Shown here piece by piece: positions 16,524 to 25,768 of a stretch of 43,759 nucleotides of DNA. The stretch is from NCBI GenBank assembly GCA_021737785.1, contig JAIPDI010000045.1, positions 1-43,759 on the forward strand. Reading direction: 5' to 3'. Each line of letters starts with the position of its first letter. Position 1 is the first letter of the stretch. The stretch is from Deltaproteobacteria bacterium (GTDB lineage Bacteria; Desulfobacterota; DSM-4660; Desulfatiglandales; Desulfatiglandaceae). The translations under genes were made by a program, and so were the position numbers. The notes beneath the pieces are model-generated. The model was given only the letters and a program-made list of their open reading frames with translations, did no database searches and was not told the origin of the DNA.

Positions 16524-16695
16524 TGGATATCCCTCCTGTCGGTTCACCCCATTGATTCATCGTTCCGGTTTTCGTCACACAGGGGCACAGAGATCAGAGA
16601 ATAAAACATTAGACCGTTTACTCTGGAGCGCCCCGCTTTTCTTTATCTTTGCGTCGGGCCATTCGGGTCCCTGCATGTCCGGGTCAAAATTGCCC

Positions 16696-17874
16696 CTATG
16701 GTCTTTCCAGGATCACGGCGGTTCCCATTCCCCCGCCCGCGCACAGGGTCGCCAATCCTCTCTTGGCATCCCTTTTTTCCATCTCGTACAGGAGCGTCGT
16801 CATGATCCGGGTTCCGGTACACCCCACCGGATGCCCCAGGGCGATGCCGCCGCCGTTGACGTTGGTGATCTCCCGGTCGAGCCCCATCGCTTTTTCGCAG
16901 GCCAGATACTGGGCTGCAAAGGCCTCGTTGACCTCGATCAATTCCATCTGGTCCAGTTTCAGCCCGGCCTTTTTTAGCGCCTTCTCCGTGGCATGGACCG
17001 GACCGATCCCCATGATATCCGGACCCACCCCCACGGTCGCGGTCGACACGATCCTCGCCATGACCGGCACCTCCAGTTCCCTCGCCTTTTTGTCCGACAT
17101 AATCAGCACGCCGGAGGCCCCGTCATTGATGCCCGAGGCATTGCCGGCAGTGACGGTTCCGTCTTCTTTAAAGGCGGGCTTCAACACGGAAAGCCCCTCC
17201 AGGGTGGCATCGCGCCGGGGATGCTCATCCGTATCGAATAAAACGACCTGCTTCCTTTCCTTTACCTCCAACGGAAGGATTTCATCCCTAAACCGGCCCT
17301 CGTCAATGGCCCGGATCACCCGCTGATGACTCAAAAGGGAAAAGGCGTCCTGCTCCTGCCGGCTGATGCCGAATTTCTCGGCCAGGTTCTCGGCCGTGAT
17401 CCCCATGGCCGGCCCGATGCCGAGGCTGGTCAGGGAATCCCACATGGAGTCCCGCATCTCCGCATGTCCCAGCCTCGACCCCCATCGCATCTTTTCCACG
17501 GTATAGGACGCATTGCTCATGCTGTCGGTTCCGCCCGCCAGGATCACATCCGCCTCCCCGCACCGGATCTGATAGTATCCCATCTGCACCGCGGACATGG
17601 AGGAGGTGCAGTTGCGGTGCACCGTAATCCCCGGCACCGAGATCGGGATCTCCGACTTGACCGCAGCCACCCGGGCCAGGTTGTTTTCCATATAGGTCTT
17701 CTGGTAATTGCATCCCCAGATCACGTCGTCTATGAGTCCAGGATCCACATTGGCCCGTCTCATGACTTCCTGCATCACGGGAATGGTCAGACCCAGGGCG
17801 CCGAGCCCCCTGAGCCCCCCGCCGTGTTTGCCTATGGCCGTCCTGCATGCACTGACGATCACCACATCATCCAT
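16696..17874 (-). CDS. thiolase (acetyl-CoA C-acyltransferase)
   Basis: This 392-residue protein is a full-length thiolase. The nucleophile Cys lies in HRNCTSSMSA (C89), the general-base His in GGIALGHPVG (H348) and the second catalytic Cys in TLCAGGGMG (C378). It splits a 3-ketoacyl-CoA with CoA into acetyl-CoA and a shorter acyl-CoA; acetoacetyl-CoA is the natural substrate if the dehydratase next door yields crotonyl-CoA. The start has GAGGAG upstream. It is followed by the dehydratase about 170 bases downstream, on the same strand as the CoA ligase and importer. Confidence 0.92.
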   Translation of the reverse strand: MDDVVIVSACRTAIGKHGGGLRGLGALGLTIPVMQEVMRRANVDPGLIDDVIWGCNYQKTYMENNLARVAAVKSEIPISVPGITVHRNCTSSMSAVQMGYYQIRCGEADVILAGGTDSMSNASYTVEKMRWGSRLGHAEMRDSMWDSLTSLGIGPAMGITAENLAEKFGISRQEQDAFSLLSHQRVIRAIDEGRFRDEILPLEVKERKQVVLFDTDEHPRRDATLEGLSVLKPAFKEDGTVTAGNASGINDGASGVLIMSDKKARELEVPVMARIVSTATVGVGPDIMGIGPVHATEKALKKAGLKLDQMELIEVNEAFAAQYLACEKAMGLDREITNVNGGGIALGHPVGCTGTRIMTTLLYEMEKRDAKRGLATLCAGGGMGTAVILERP

Positions 17875-17980
17875 CTGTCTAACTCCTCGATAAAATAAGA
17901 TTCGCAGAATAATGGCTGAACCGAATTGTTCAAAAGACAGGACGGACCTTCCTCACTGCCAGCTTCCTTGACAGAAGGCC

Positions 17981-19486
17981 TCATTCTTCAAACGAAATAG
18001 ATCGCTTTTGAATCTTTCCCGCCGCCGTTTTAGGTAACTCCTCAAAAAACTTGATGATCCTTGGATATTTGTAAGGGGCTACCTCCTGTTTAACGAACTG
18101 CCTTAGCTCGTCTTGAGTCACTTTCGATCCGGGCTTCAAAACAATAGCCGCAGCAATTTCCTCCCCCAGATCCTGATGTGGAACGCCCACCACCGCTCCT
18201 TCCGATACCGCTGGATGGGTATAGAGGACCTCCTCTACCTCACGGGGATACACATTGTAGCCCCCTCTAATAATCATGTCTTTCTTCCGGTCTACGATAT
18301 AGATATAGCCATCCTCATCCATGCGCGCCAGATCGCCGGTGTGGAGCCAGCCGTTGCGGAGCGCCTCCCGGGTCGCCTCTTGTTTGTTGAGGTATTCTTT
18401 CATCATGGCGGGACCGGACACGATAAGCTCTCCCACTGTGCCTGTTGGCACATCTCGATCCTCTTGATCCACAATCCGTGCCTGAAATGGGGGGATGGGC
18501 AGCCCGATGGAACCCGGCCGGGTCGGTCTTCCGAAGGGGTTCTCGACGCATGTGGGTGAAAACTCCGTAAGCCCATAACTCTCATGAATAGGCGCACCGA
18601 AGGCTTCTTCAAATCGATGGAGGATCTCCACCGGAAGAGAGGCGCCGCCCGATATTACAAAGCGAAGTCCGGAGCGTTTTGGCGGACGGGCGAAAGATGC
18701 CTCCACCAATCGGTTCACCATCGTGGGGACCGCATACAGGATGGTACTCTCTTCCGATTCGATTGCGGACAGGACCGCATCCTCATCAAATGCACTCCAC
18801 ATGCGGATGGTTAGCCCGAGATAGACAGAGATGTTGAGCGCATGGGTCATCCCATAGATGTGAAAAAGAGGGAGCACACTCAAAACCACATCATGGGGCT
18901 CGGTATGCCGAACACTTGCCACAGCCTTGGCGTCGCTCATGAGGGCCTTATGGGTCAACACTGCACCTTTGGGTTCCCCTGTGGTCCCACTGGTGTAGAT
19001 AATGGTAAACGGGTCTTCTGGGTTTGTCGGGTAGACCGCAAACGTTTCTTCGGAATGGAACATGTCTCCAAGGGGGATAAAACCCTTGGGCAGATGATCC
19101 CCTGAGGCAATCCGGATCTTCAGGTCCTGCGTGGAGCCCATGACGTTCATCGGTTCCTGCAGATAATCGCTATGGCCGATGAAGGCCTTTGGCTGGGCGT
19201 CTTGAAAAATATAGGCAAGCTCTTTATGACGATAGAGAAAATTGATGGGTACGACAACGGCCCCCACCTTGGCCAGTGCATAATAGACCAGTGCCCAGTT
19301 GAGGGAACTGGGCATCATGAGCATGCAGATATCCCCAGGGTTCAACCCCAATGCTGCAAGGCCGTGGGCCAGGGCGTCGACGCTGCAATTCATCTCCTGA
19401 TAGGTGAGGGTCTCTCCCCCAAAATGAACGGCAGGGTGATCCGGAACGCGGGTCGCCGTCGCAGTCAAGAAATGAGCTACGTTCAT
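17981..19486 (-). CDS. acyl-CoA synthetase (AMP-forming)
   Basis: This protein of about 501 residues belongs to the ANL superfamily and activates a carboxylic acid to its CoA thioester with ATP. Motifs are YTSGTTGEPKG (about 164-174), ESYGLTE (about 302-308), HTGD (about 382-385), DRKKD (about 399-403) and the catalytic Lys in TAAGKIQKR (about K491). The ATG at 19486 is five bases after AGGGAGG; the GTG two codons earlier lies on that ribosome-binding site. It follows livF in the same direction and may supply the CoA ester that the dehydratase and thiolase consume. Chain length cannot be read from sequence. Confidence 0.92.
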   Translation of the reverse strand: MNVAHFLTATATRVPDHPAVHFGGETLTYQEMNCSVDALAHGLAALGLNPGDICMLMMPSSLNWALVYYALAKVGAVVVPINFLYRHKELAYIFQDAQPKAFIGHSDYLQEPMNVMGSTQDLKIRIASGDHLPKGFIPLGDMFHSEETFAVYPTNPEDPFTIIYTSGTTGEPKGAVLTHKALMSDAKAVASVRHTEPHDVVLSVLPLFHIYGMTHALNISVYLGLTIRMWSAFDEDAVLSAIESEESTILYAVPTMVNRLVEASFARPPKRSGLRFVISGGASLPVEILHRFEEAFGAPIHESYGLTEFSPTCVENPFGRPTRPGSIGLPIPPFQARIVDQEDRDVPTGTVGELIVSGPAMMKEYLNKQEATREALRNGWLHTGDLARMDEDGYIYIVDRKKDMIIRGGYNVYPREVEEVLYTHPAVSEGAVVGVPHQDLGEEIAAAIVLKPGSKVTQDELRQFVKQEVAPYKYPRIIKFFEELPKTAAGKIQKRSISFEE

Positions 19487-19521
19487 ATCCACCTCCCTCT
19501 CGTCAGATCCTCTGGTTGGGT

Positions 19522-20229
19522 TCAGATTCCCAGGTACTTTTTCATGATATCGGGCCTCTCCTTCAGCTCCATGGCATTCCCGCGCCAGACAACCGCGCCC
19601 TTTTCCAGTATGTAGGCCCGTTCGGAAAGTTCCAGGGCAAAGATGGCGTTCTGCTCGGTAATCAGGATCGTCATTCCCTCCCCTTTAAGGAGACGGATCT
19701 GGTCACCCAATGTCTTGACGATAAGGGGGGCCAGACCCTCGCACGGCTCATCCAGCAGAAGGAGGAGCGGGTCACCCATGAGGGTCCGCGCAATGGTGAG
19801 CATCTGCTGCTCTCCCCCTGAAAGGGTTGCCCCGTCCTGGCTTTTGCGCGCCTCAAGGATGGGGAAGAGCTTATAGACCCGTTTGAGGGTCCACTGGGGT
19901 TGACCTTTGGTCCCGCTTTTGATACCTAACTCCAGGTTCTCTCTTACGGTGAGGTTCGGAAAAATGATTCGGTCCTCGGGCACGAACCCGATGCCCATCC
20001 TCGCAATCTGGAACGATTTTTTCCCTCGGATGGATTCGTTGCGAAAGGTCAGATTTCCTCTCCGAGCGGGTGAGAGGCCCATGATGCTCCTCATGGTGGT
20101 CGTCTTACCCACCCCGTTTCTTCCGAGAAGGCAAACGGTTTCCCCCTCCTTGACTTCCAGCGAGACCTCGAACAGAATATGGCTGAGTCCATAAAAGGTA
20201 TCCATATCGCTAATGTGTAAAAGCGTCAT
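19522..20229 (-). CDS. livF: branched-chain amino acid-type ABC transporter ATPase LivF
   Basis: This 235-residue ABC ATPase has Walker A GRNGVGKTTT, signature LSGGEQQM and Walker B LLLLDEP, with the EGLAP segment typical of LivF. Its ATG overlaps the livG stop, so it is the last gene of livK-H-M-G-F. It powers import of the ligand bound by the periplasmic protein at 22954-24237. Confidence 0.93.
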   Translation of the reverse strand: MTLLHISDMDTFYGLSHILFEVSLEVKEGETVCLLGRNGVGKTTTMRSIMGLSPARRGNLTFRNESIRGKKSFQIARMGIGFVPEDRIIFPNLTVRENLELGIKSGTKGQPQWTLKRVYKLFPILEARKSQDGATLSGGEQQMLTIARTLMGDPLLLLLDEPCEGLAPLIVKTLGDQIRLLKGEGMTILITEQNAIFALELSERAYILEKGAVVWRGNAMELKERPDIMKKYLGI

Positions 20230-20966
20230 GCCGTCTCCCCCAGATAAATCCGCTGCACCTCCGGATTGGACTGGACCTCTTCGGGATTTCCTTCCGCGAT
20301 AATCCTGCCCAGATGCATCACCCGTATCTTTTCCGATATCCCGAAGACCACGCTCATGTCATGCTCGACAAACAGAAGGGTCAGTCTCTGTTCTCGTGCC
20401 AGTTTTTGGATCAGATGTGTGATGGTAACGGTTTCATCGGGACTCATGCCGGCCGTGGGTTCATCCAGGAGGAGGAGCCTTGGCCGGGTTGCCAGGGCAA
20501 TCCCTATTTCGAGTCGCTTTTGATCGCCGTAGGAGAGATATCCCGCGAGGTTGTCCCGCTTGTCTTCGAGGCCCACCCTCTCCAGTACCTGATCGGTTTC
20601 CGCCCGGCATTGCCTCCCGGCCGGCAGGGCCAGATTTCTGATCCGTTTCTGCTCTGAAAGCACGGCGATCTGAATATTTTCAAAGGCATTGAGGCGCGGG
20701 AAGATATTCTGCCGTTGAAATGATTTGGACATCCCCTTTCTGCACACCTTGTGGGGCGGGAGTCCGGTGATATCCTCTCCTTGAAACAGGATCTTTCCGG
20801 AATCAGGCCGGAATTTTCCGCCCAAGAGGTTAAAAAAGGTGCTCTTGCCGGCGCCATTGGGGCCGATGATGGAACTCAACTCCCCTTCGTTTATCTGAAG
20901 ACACACATCGCTGACAGCCTTCAGTCCGCCGAATGACTTGGACAACCCCTCAACCTCAAGTATCAT
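20226..20966 (-). CDS. livG: branched-chain amino acid-type ABC transporter ATPase LivG
   Basis: This 246-residue ABC ATPase has Walker A GPNGAGKST, signature LSYGDQKRLEI and Walker B LLLLDEPTAGMSPDE. It overlaps livM and livF by 4 bases each. An odd Pro-Ala-Gly-Arg-Gln stretch (residues about 114-122, ALPAGRQCR) sits where LivG proteins have a variable helical loop; the DNA there is a GC-rich near-palindrome (about 20613-20632), suggesting a small in-frame repeat insertion. The enzyme still keeps its motifs. Confidence 0.93.
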   Translation of the reverse strand: MILEVEGLSKSFGGLKAVSDVCLQINEGELSSIIGPNGAGKSTFFNLLGGKFRPDSGKILFQGEDITGLPPHKVCRKGMSKSFQRQNIFPRLNAFENIQIAVLSEQKRIRNLALPAGRQCRAETDQVLERVGLEDKRDNLAGYLSYGDQKRLEIGIALATRPRLLLLDEPTAGMSPDETVTITHLIQKLAREQRLTLLFVEHDMSVVFGISEKIRVMHLGRIIAEGNPEEVQSNPEVQRIYLGETA

Positions 20967-21934
20967 CTGTCGCCTCCGCGTTCCCCCTCTGGCTTATATA
21001 GCAATCTACTGGATAAGAATCCCGCGATGCCCCCTCGCAGAAAGAGCACCGACAGGACAACGATCAGCCCCAGCACCATCGGCCAGTACTCCGTGAAACT
21101 GACAATGATCTTGTCCAAAAGGATGTACACAACAGACCCCAAGATAGGGCCCATAAAGTGAAACATGCCGCCTAAGAGGCAGACCACCAAAATGTCCGCA
21201 CCCTTGGACCAATGGGCGTAAACGGGAAAGACATTGTGGTTAAAGCCGCAGTAAAGGGACCCGGCGGCGCCTAAGAAAAAAGAGGAAAGCACGAAGGCGG
21301 CGAGCTGGTATCTTCGGACATGAATGGCAATGAATTCGGCTCGCTCGGGGTTTTCCCGAATGGCCTGAAGGGCCTTTCCGAACGAGGAGTTGGCGATCAT
21401 CCACATGAGGCCTACGCAGACAGCGGATGCGGTCAATGTGAAATAGTAGTAGCTCTCGATGCCCGACAGAATGCCCGGCGTCTTGATACCCACGATGCCG
21501 TTGTCGCCCCCGGTGAAGCTGTACCATTCAAAGACAATGGTGTATATGATTTGAGAAAAGGCGAGGGTCAGCAGGGCAAAATAGACCGCTGTTCGCCGAA
21601 CACAGAACCAGCCGATGAGTACGCCGGCCAGGGCCGCCGCGATCGGACCTGCTATCATGGCCCATCCAAATGGGACGCCAAACTTCACGATGAGGAGCGC
21701 CGTGGCATAGGCCCCCGTGGCATACAATCCCGCCGGACCAAAGGACACCATGCCGGCATACCCCATGATGAGGTTGAGGCCGCACGCCGCCACACCGAGA
21801 ATCATCATTTCAATGACCAGGCTCAGGTAACCCAGGCTGATGATCCTTGGGAGTACCAGGAAAAAAATCACCGTCGCGACCGACCAGAACAGCCGTTGTC
21901 CCCGGATCCGGTTCAATAACAGATGTTTCTTCAT
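20963..21934 (-). CDS. livM: branched-chain amino acid-type ABC permease LivM
   Basis: This permease of about 323 residues has about eight to nine hydrophobic segments. The LivM hallmark GLNLIMGYAGMVSFGPAG lies near 55-72 (numbered from the upstream start) and a cytoplasmic coupling loop with GKALQAIRENPERAEF follows in the second half. The ATG at 21934 is preferred because GAGG lies nine bases upstream; another ATG at 21949 begins two bases after the livH stop. It pairs with LivH. Confidence 0.92.
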   Translation of the reverse strand: MKKHLLLNRIRGQRLFWSVATVIFFLVLPRIISLGYLSLVIEMMILGVAACGLNLIMGYAGMVSFGPAGLYATGAYATALLIVKFGVPFGWAMIAGPIAAALAGVLIGWFCVRRTAVYFALLTLAFSQIIYTIVFEWYSFTGGDNGIVGIKTPGILSGIESYYYFTLTASAVCVGLMWMIANSSFGKALQAIRENPERAEFIAIHVRRYQLAAFVLSSFFLGAAGSLYCGFNHNVFPVYAHWSKGADILVVCLLGGMFHFMGPILGSVVYILLDKIIVSFTEYWPMVLGLIVVLSVLFLRGGIAGFLSSRLLYKPEGERGGDR

Positions 21935-21951
21935 TGCAGTATGCCTCATCC

Positions 21952-22830
21952 CTATTCAGGTTTCCCGAGCAGACCCCATGGCCTGATAATCAAAATGACT
22001 GCCATGATGAAGAATCCGATGCCGATGGCCAATTTGGGGGCCACGAGAATGCCCAGGGCATAAGAAAGCCCAAAAATTACCGCGCCGATAAAGGCGCCCA
22101 ATGTGCTCCCCAGACCCCCAATGACTACAATGATGAAGCAGTCGATGATAACAGCCGCATCCATTCCAAGGGAAACCGCAGTCATGGGTGCCACCAGGGC
22201 CCCGCCCAGGCCTGCGAGCCAACACCCGAACATAAATACAAGGGTAAAGGTAAGGGGTACGTTGACGCCCAATGCCCCCACCATCTCGGGATTAAAGGTG
22301 GCGGCCCGGATGACCCTCCCGAGTCGTGTGAAACGGAGCAGTATCACGATACCAATCAAGATAACCGGTCCAAGCGCCATGACGAACAGGTTATACGCAG
22401 GAAAATAGACGCCGAGGACCTCTACGGGTCCATCCAGGGGCCAGGGGGGCGCCACCATATAATAATCGACCCCCCACAGGAGCCTGCATAGGTCCCCGAT
22501 AAAGAGTATTAGTCCGAACGTCAGGATCCATTGGTACATCATATCCAGGCCGTAGATCCGGCGCAGGAGAAGAATCTCGATGATACCCCCGAATAGGGCC
22601 GCCCCCAGCGGCGCAACCAGAAGCGACCACCAGAAGATCCCCGGCACATCCCCCAGCGACGACGTCAGCCAGTAGCAGAGAAAGGCACCCAGCATGTAGA
22701 TGGAGCCGTGGGCCATGTTCAGCACCTTCAGGGTGCCGAAAATAAGCGAGAGACCTACGGCAATGATAAAGACCACCATACCCAGGCTGAACCCGCTCAA
22801 TAATTGCCTGATCAGATTCTCGGCAAACAT
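21952..22830 (-). CDS. livH: branched-chain amino acid-type ABC permease LivH
   Basis: This permease of about 292 residues has the LivH start pattern (QLLSGFSLGMVVFIIAVG) and the conserved GTLKVLNMAHGSIYMLGA segment, plus the coupling helix TRLGRVIRAATFNPEMVGALGV. The ATG at 22830 has AGGTGA just upstream; a GTG two codons earlier is the alternative. A 50-base stem-loop separates it from the binding-protein gene. Confidence 0.92.
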   Translation of the reverse strand: MFAENLIRQLLSGFSLGMVVFIIAVGLSLIFGTLKVLNMAHGSIYMLGAFLCYWLTSSLGDVPGIFWWSLLVAPLGAALFGGIIEILLLRRIYGLDMMYQWILTFGLILFIGDLCRLLWGVDYYMVAPPWPLDGPVEVLGVYFPAYNLFVMALGPVILIGIVILLRFTRLGRVIRAATFNPEMVGALGVNVPLTFTLVFMFGCWLAGLGGALVAPMTAVSLGMDAAVIIDCFIIVVIGGLGSTLGAFIGAVIFGLSYALGILVAPKLAIGIGFFIMAVILIIRPWGLLGKPE

Positions 22831-22865
22831 TCTCACCTGCCTCTATACATGAAATGATGGATGAC

Positions 22866-22916
22866 AGGATTCCGGGTGATTTGAGCTTCTCCTCATGAAG
22901 TCAAGACCGGAATCCT
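22866..22916 (-). promoter_or_regulatory. stem-loop between livK and livH (first Liv cluster)
   Basis: AGGATTCCGG (22866-22875) and CCGGAATCCT (22907-22916) are perfect 10-bp arms, and the loop contains a second nested pairing (TTGA/TCAA and CTTC/GAAG around TCCTCAT). It lies between the binding-protein and permease genes, where mRNA processing or partial termination often raises binding-protein yield. Confidence 0.6.
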
Positions 22917-22953
22917 TCAGCCTTGGGATCAAGAGGACGATCACGGGAAATGC

Positions 22954-24237
22954 CTATTTTTCCCAGGTCCTCAACCCTTCCTTTTTGGCTTGGTCGCGAA
23001 GCTTTTGAATCTCGGCACAGGTCCGATAGGTGGTTTCCGGATCCTTGGCCACGGTGATCTGTGTCAAAGCCGGGAAAGAGACATCGTCTCGGAAACCCAT
23101 GATCCCCACCCAGGTAGGGAGCATCGCCTGATGATCGCAGGCCCGGATCTTGATCTTGTCAAGGGGCGGGTCAAAGGGTGTGCTGATCATTTTACCTTCA
23201 AGCGCATCGATAATCTTCTCGGTATCCACAGATCCCACCTCTTTGATAACGTCGGCCAGGGCGTAAACGGCGATATACTGATCCAGGGCGGCGTAGTTGG
23301 CGGCCACCTCGGATTTCTTGCCGAATTTCTCAACGAACTGCTGGCTCTGGGGATTCTTGATGGCATAGTAGGGATATCGGCAGGTCGCAACGGCATTTTC
23401 GGGATAGGGCTCCCCCTTCTTTGCCTTGTACCAGGTTTCGGCATCTCCTGCGCAGGAGGCCGACACGTGCATCTTCTTAAAAACGCCCATCATGTAGGCC
23501 TGCTTGGTAAAGGCCAACTCCATTCCGCCGTAGAAGGAATGCTGAAGCAGTTCAGCCCCTGATCCCAGTATGGTTGAGATGAAGGGCGTGTAGTCATTGG
23601 TGCCGAGAGGAACCCAAACCTCGCGGACGACCTCGGCATCGGGGACGAATTTTTTGTAAATCTCCACAAAGTCCCTTGCGGCCACCTTTCCCCACTCATA
23701 ATCCGGTCCGCACACACACAGCTTTTTTGAGCCCCACTTTTTGGCTGCATACTCGGCAGGGATCCCATGATAGGGATAGGAGTTGGTTGAGATTCGGAAG
23801 ACGTACCGATGTCCCATCTCCTCGGTGGTTCTGGAGGACTGGGAATTGGTGGTGATATAGATCTTCTTGATGGATCTGCAATATTCAGAAATAGCCTGCG
23901 TCACAGAACTGCTGATAGCCCCGGTAAGAAAATCCGCCTTTTCCTCCAAGACCAGAGACTTGGCCTCCCTGAGTCCCACCTCGGGGTTAAGTTTGTCGTC
24001 ACGGCTGACGAGTTTCAACTGCCTTCCCAGGACGCCGCCGGCAGCGTTGATTTCCTCTACTGCGATTTGTCCTCCAATTTCACTGCTCTTGCCATACATG
24101 GCAACGGGTCCGCTCAATGTATGAACAAAACCAATCACAATCGGTTGATCCGCTGCCGCCGCCGGGCTTACAATAATCCCCAACATCAGACAGCATAAAA
24201 GACTAAGAAAAGATGTGACCAATCTCAATTTCTTCAT
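22954..24237 (-). CDS. livK: periplasmic substrate-binding protein, LivK-like
   Basis: This protein of about 427 residues has a Sec signal peptide (about 1-28, ending SPAAAADQ). The mature part begins with the type I fold strand IVIGFVHTLSGPVAMYG and has INAAGGVLGRQLKLV, typical of leucine/amide-type binding proteins (Peripla_BP_6). It delivers its ligand to LivHMGF. The ATG at 24237 has GAGGAG upstream; 14 extra codons upstream are not supported. The ligand cannot be read; the group includes binders of amino acids, amides and aromatic acids. Confidence 0.9.
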   Translation of the reverse strand: MKKLRLVTSFLSLLCCLMLGIIVSPAAAADQPIVIGFVHTLSGPVAMYGKSSEIGGQIAVEEINAAGGVLGRQLKLVSRDDKLNPEVGLREAKSLVLEEKADFLTGAISSSVTQAISEYCRSIKKIYITTNSQSSRTTEEMGHRYVFRISTNSYPYHGIPAEYAAKKWGSKKLCVCGPDYEWGKVAARDFVEIYKKFVPDAEVVREVWVPLGTNDYTPFISTILGSGAELLQHSFYGGMELAFTKQAYMMGVFKKMHVSASCAGDAETWYKAKKGEPYPENAVATCRYPYYAIKNPQSQQFVEKFGKKSEVAANYAALDQYIAVYALADVIKEVGSVDTEKIIDALEGKMISTPFDPPLDKIKIRACDHQAMLPTWVGIMGFRDDVSFPALTQITVAKDPETTYRTCAEIQKLRDQAKKEGLRTWEK

Positions 24238-24401
24238 GGCATTTCTCCTCGACAGATAAGGTTTCGAGCCAAACGACAAATTATCCCCGGTCTATTCAAA
24301 ATGTCCTTTTAGCCTGTTTTATCACCTCCTTTTCCGCAAAAATACCATGTGACTCAAATCCCCACGCCACCATGGCCGTCATAGATCGATGAGTTACGAG
24401 A

Positions 24402-25547
24402 TTATCTCAAAAGCTGATTGGCAATGATGATCCGCTGCACCTGATTGGTCCCTTCGTAGATCTGCGTGATTTTTGCGTCCCTCATCATCCGCTCCACCGG
24501 GTATTCCCGGATGTATCCGTATCCGCCCAGCAGTTGGACAGCATCGGTTGAAACCGCCATGGCTGCATCAGAAGCAAACCACTTGGCCATCGACGACAAC
24601 CGGGGGATATCTTTTGAATCCGGTTCGGCATCAATGGTGGCGCAGGCCCTCCACACCATCGTCCTGGCAGTCTCCACCTTCAGCGCCATCTCTGCCATCA
24701 TCCATTGGAGTCCCTGGAAATCGCATAACCGCTTTCCAAACTGCATCCTCTTCTTGGTGTAATCTATCGCTACGTCAAGCGCACCCTGGGCAATCCCCAC
24801 CGCCTGGGCCCCCACGCCGGGTCGTGTATAGTTCAGGACATCCATCAGTATCTTGAATCCCCCCCCGGGCGATCCGATCAGGTTTTCCCGGGGGACAAAA
24901 CAGTCTTCCATGATCAATTCGGTGGTGCTGGAGCCCCGAATTCCCATCTTCTTTTCGTGCTTTCCTATTGAAAACCCTGGTGTGTCGCTGGTCACCACAA
25001 AAAGGCTGATCCCCCTGTGCTTCTGTGATTTGTCCGTATAGGCGACGATGGTGAAGATCTCGCCCACCCCCCCGTTCGTAATAAACACTTTGCTCCCGTT
25101 GAGCGCATAACCATCCCCTTTCGCAACGGCCGTGGTCTTGATCCCGGTCACATCAGACCCTGCGTCAGGCTCTGTAATGGCTACCCCTCCCAGAACATGC
25201 CCTTCTGCCAGCGGCTTGAGCCATCTGATCTTCTGCTCGTGGGACCCTCCCAGCAGAATGGGGTCTGCCCCAAGTGCCTGGTTGGTAACGATGATGGAGG
25301 ACGAGGTGCAAACCCGGGCGATCTCTTCGATGACCAGGCCAAGACTGATCATCCCTGCTCCGGCCCCCCCGTACTCCTCAGGAATGTGAATGCCCAGGAG
25401 TCCGTTTTGTTCCAGTATGGTCTTATGCTCCCAAGGGAACGTCTCCTGCTCGTCTATCTCCGCTGCATGGGGGGCGAATTCGTTTACACTGATTTTTCTT
25501 ACACTCTCTCTCAGCATCTTCTGTTCAGACGTCAGATTGAAATCCAT
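24402..25547 (-). CDS. acyl-CoA dehydrogenase
   Basis: This 381-residue FAD enzyme belongs to the short/medium-chain acyl-CoA dehydrogenase group. Motifs include GLLGIHIPEEYGG, AITEPDAGSD (FAD/substrate), KVFITNGGVG and the C-terminal YEGTNQVQR with catalytic Glu E365. It introduces a 2,3 double bond into an acyl-CoA and passes electrons to ETF. It is separated from livK by about 160 bases and probably precedes it in the same TetR-controlled region. Confidence 0.93.
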   Translation of the reverse strand: MDFNLTSEQKMLRESVRKISVNEFAPHAAEIDEQETFPWEHKTILEQNGLLGIHIPEEYGGAGAGMISLGLVIEEIARVCTSSSIIVTNQALGADPILLGGSHEQKIRWLKPLAEGHVLGGVAITEPDAGSDVTGIKTTAVAKGDGYALNGSKVFITNGGVGEIFTIVAYTDKSQKHRGISLFVVTSDTPGFSIGKHEKKMGIRGSSTTELIMEDCFVPRENLIGSPGGGFKILMDVLNYTRPGVGAQAVGIAQGALDVAIDYTKKRMQFGKRLCDFQGLQWMMAEMALKVETARTMVWRACATIDAEPDSKDIPRLSSMAKWFASDAAMAVSTDAVQLLGGYGYIREYPVERMMRDAKITQIYEGTNQVQRIIIANQLLR

Positions 25548-25701
25548 TGCACCGACCTCGCTCGTTCTTGGCTATTTGTGATGGGTGTAAGACAGGTGGT
25601 TGTCATCCTTGATGGGCCGCCCCCCTGTCAGCGCCCATTGTCATTTTGAAGCAGCCTTGGAATCCGAATACTGTGTGAATGGCATCTTGCCATGATTTTT
25701 C

Positions 25702-25717
25702 GCGGCTCGGAAGCCGC
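25702..25717 (-). repeat. REP-like GC-rich hairpin
   Basis: GCGGCT (25702-25707) and AGCCGC (25712-25717) pair around CGGA. On the minus strand the surroundings read TGTGGGAGCGGC then TTCC and GAGCCGCG, a layout like the dispersed REP palindromes of many Proteobacteria. It lies in the 221-base gap between the TetR gene and the acyl-CoA dehydrogenase gene. Nothing else is recognisable there. Confidence 0.55.
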
Positions 25718-25768
25718 TCCCACATGGCTATTTTTCCACAATGAGAATTGCTGGCCAGCGCCCTCTCA

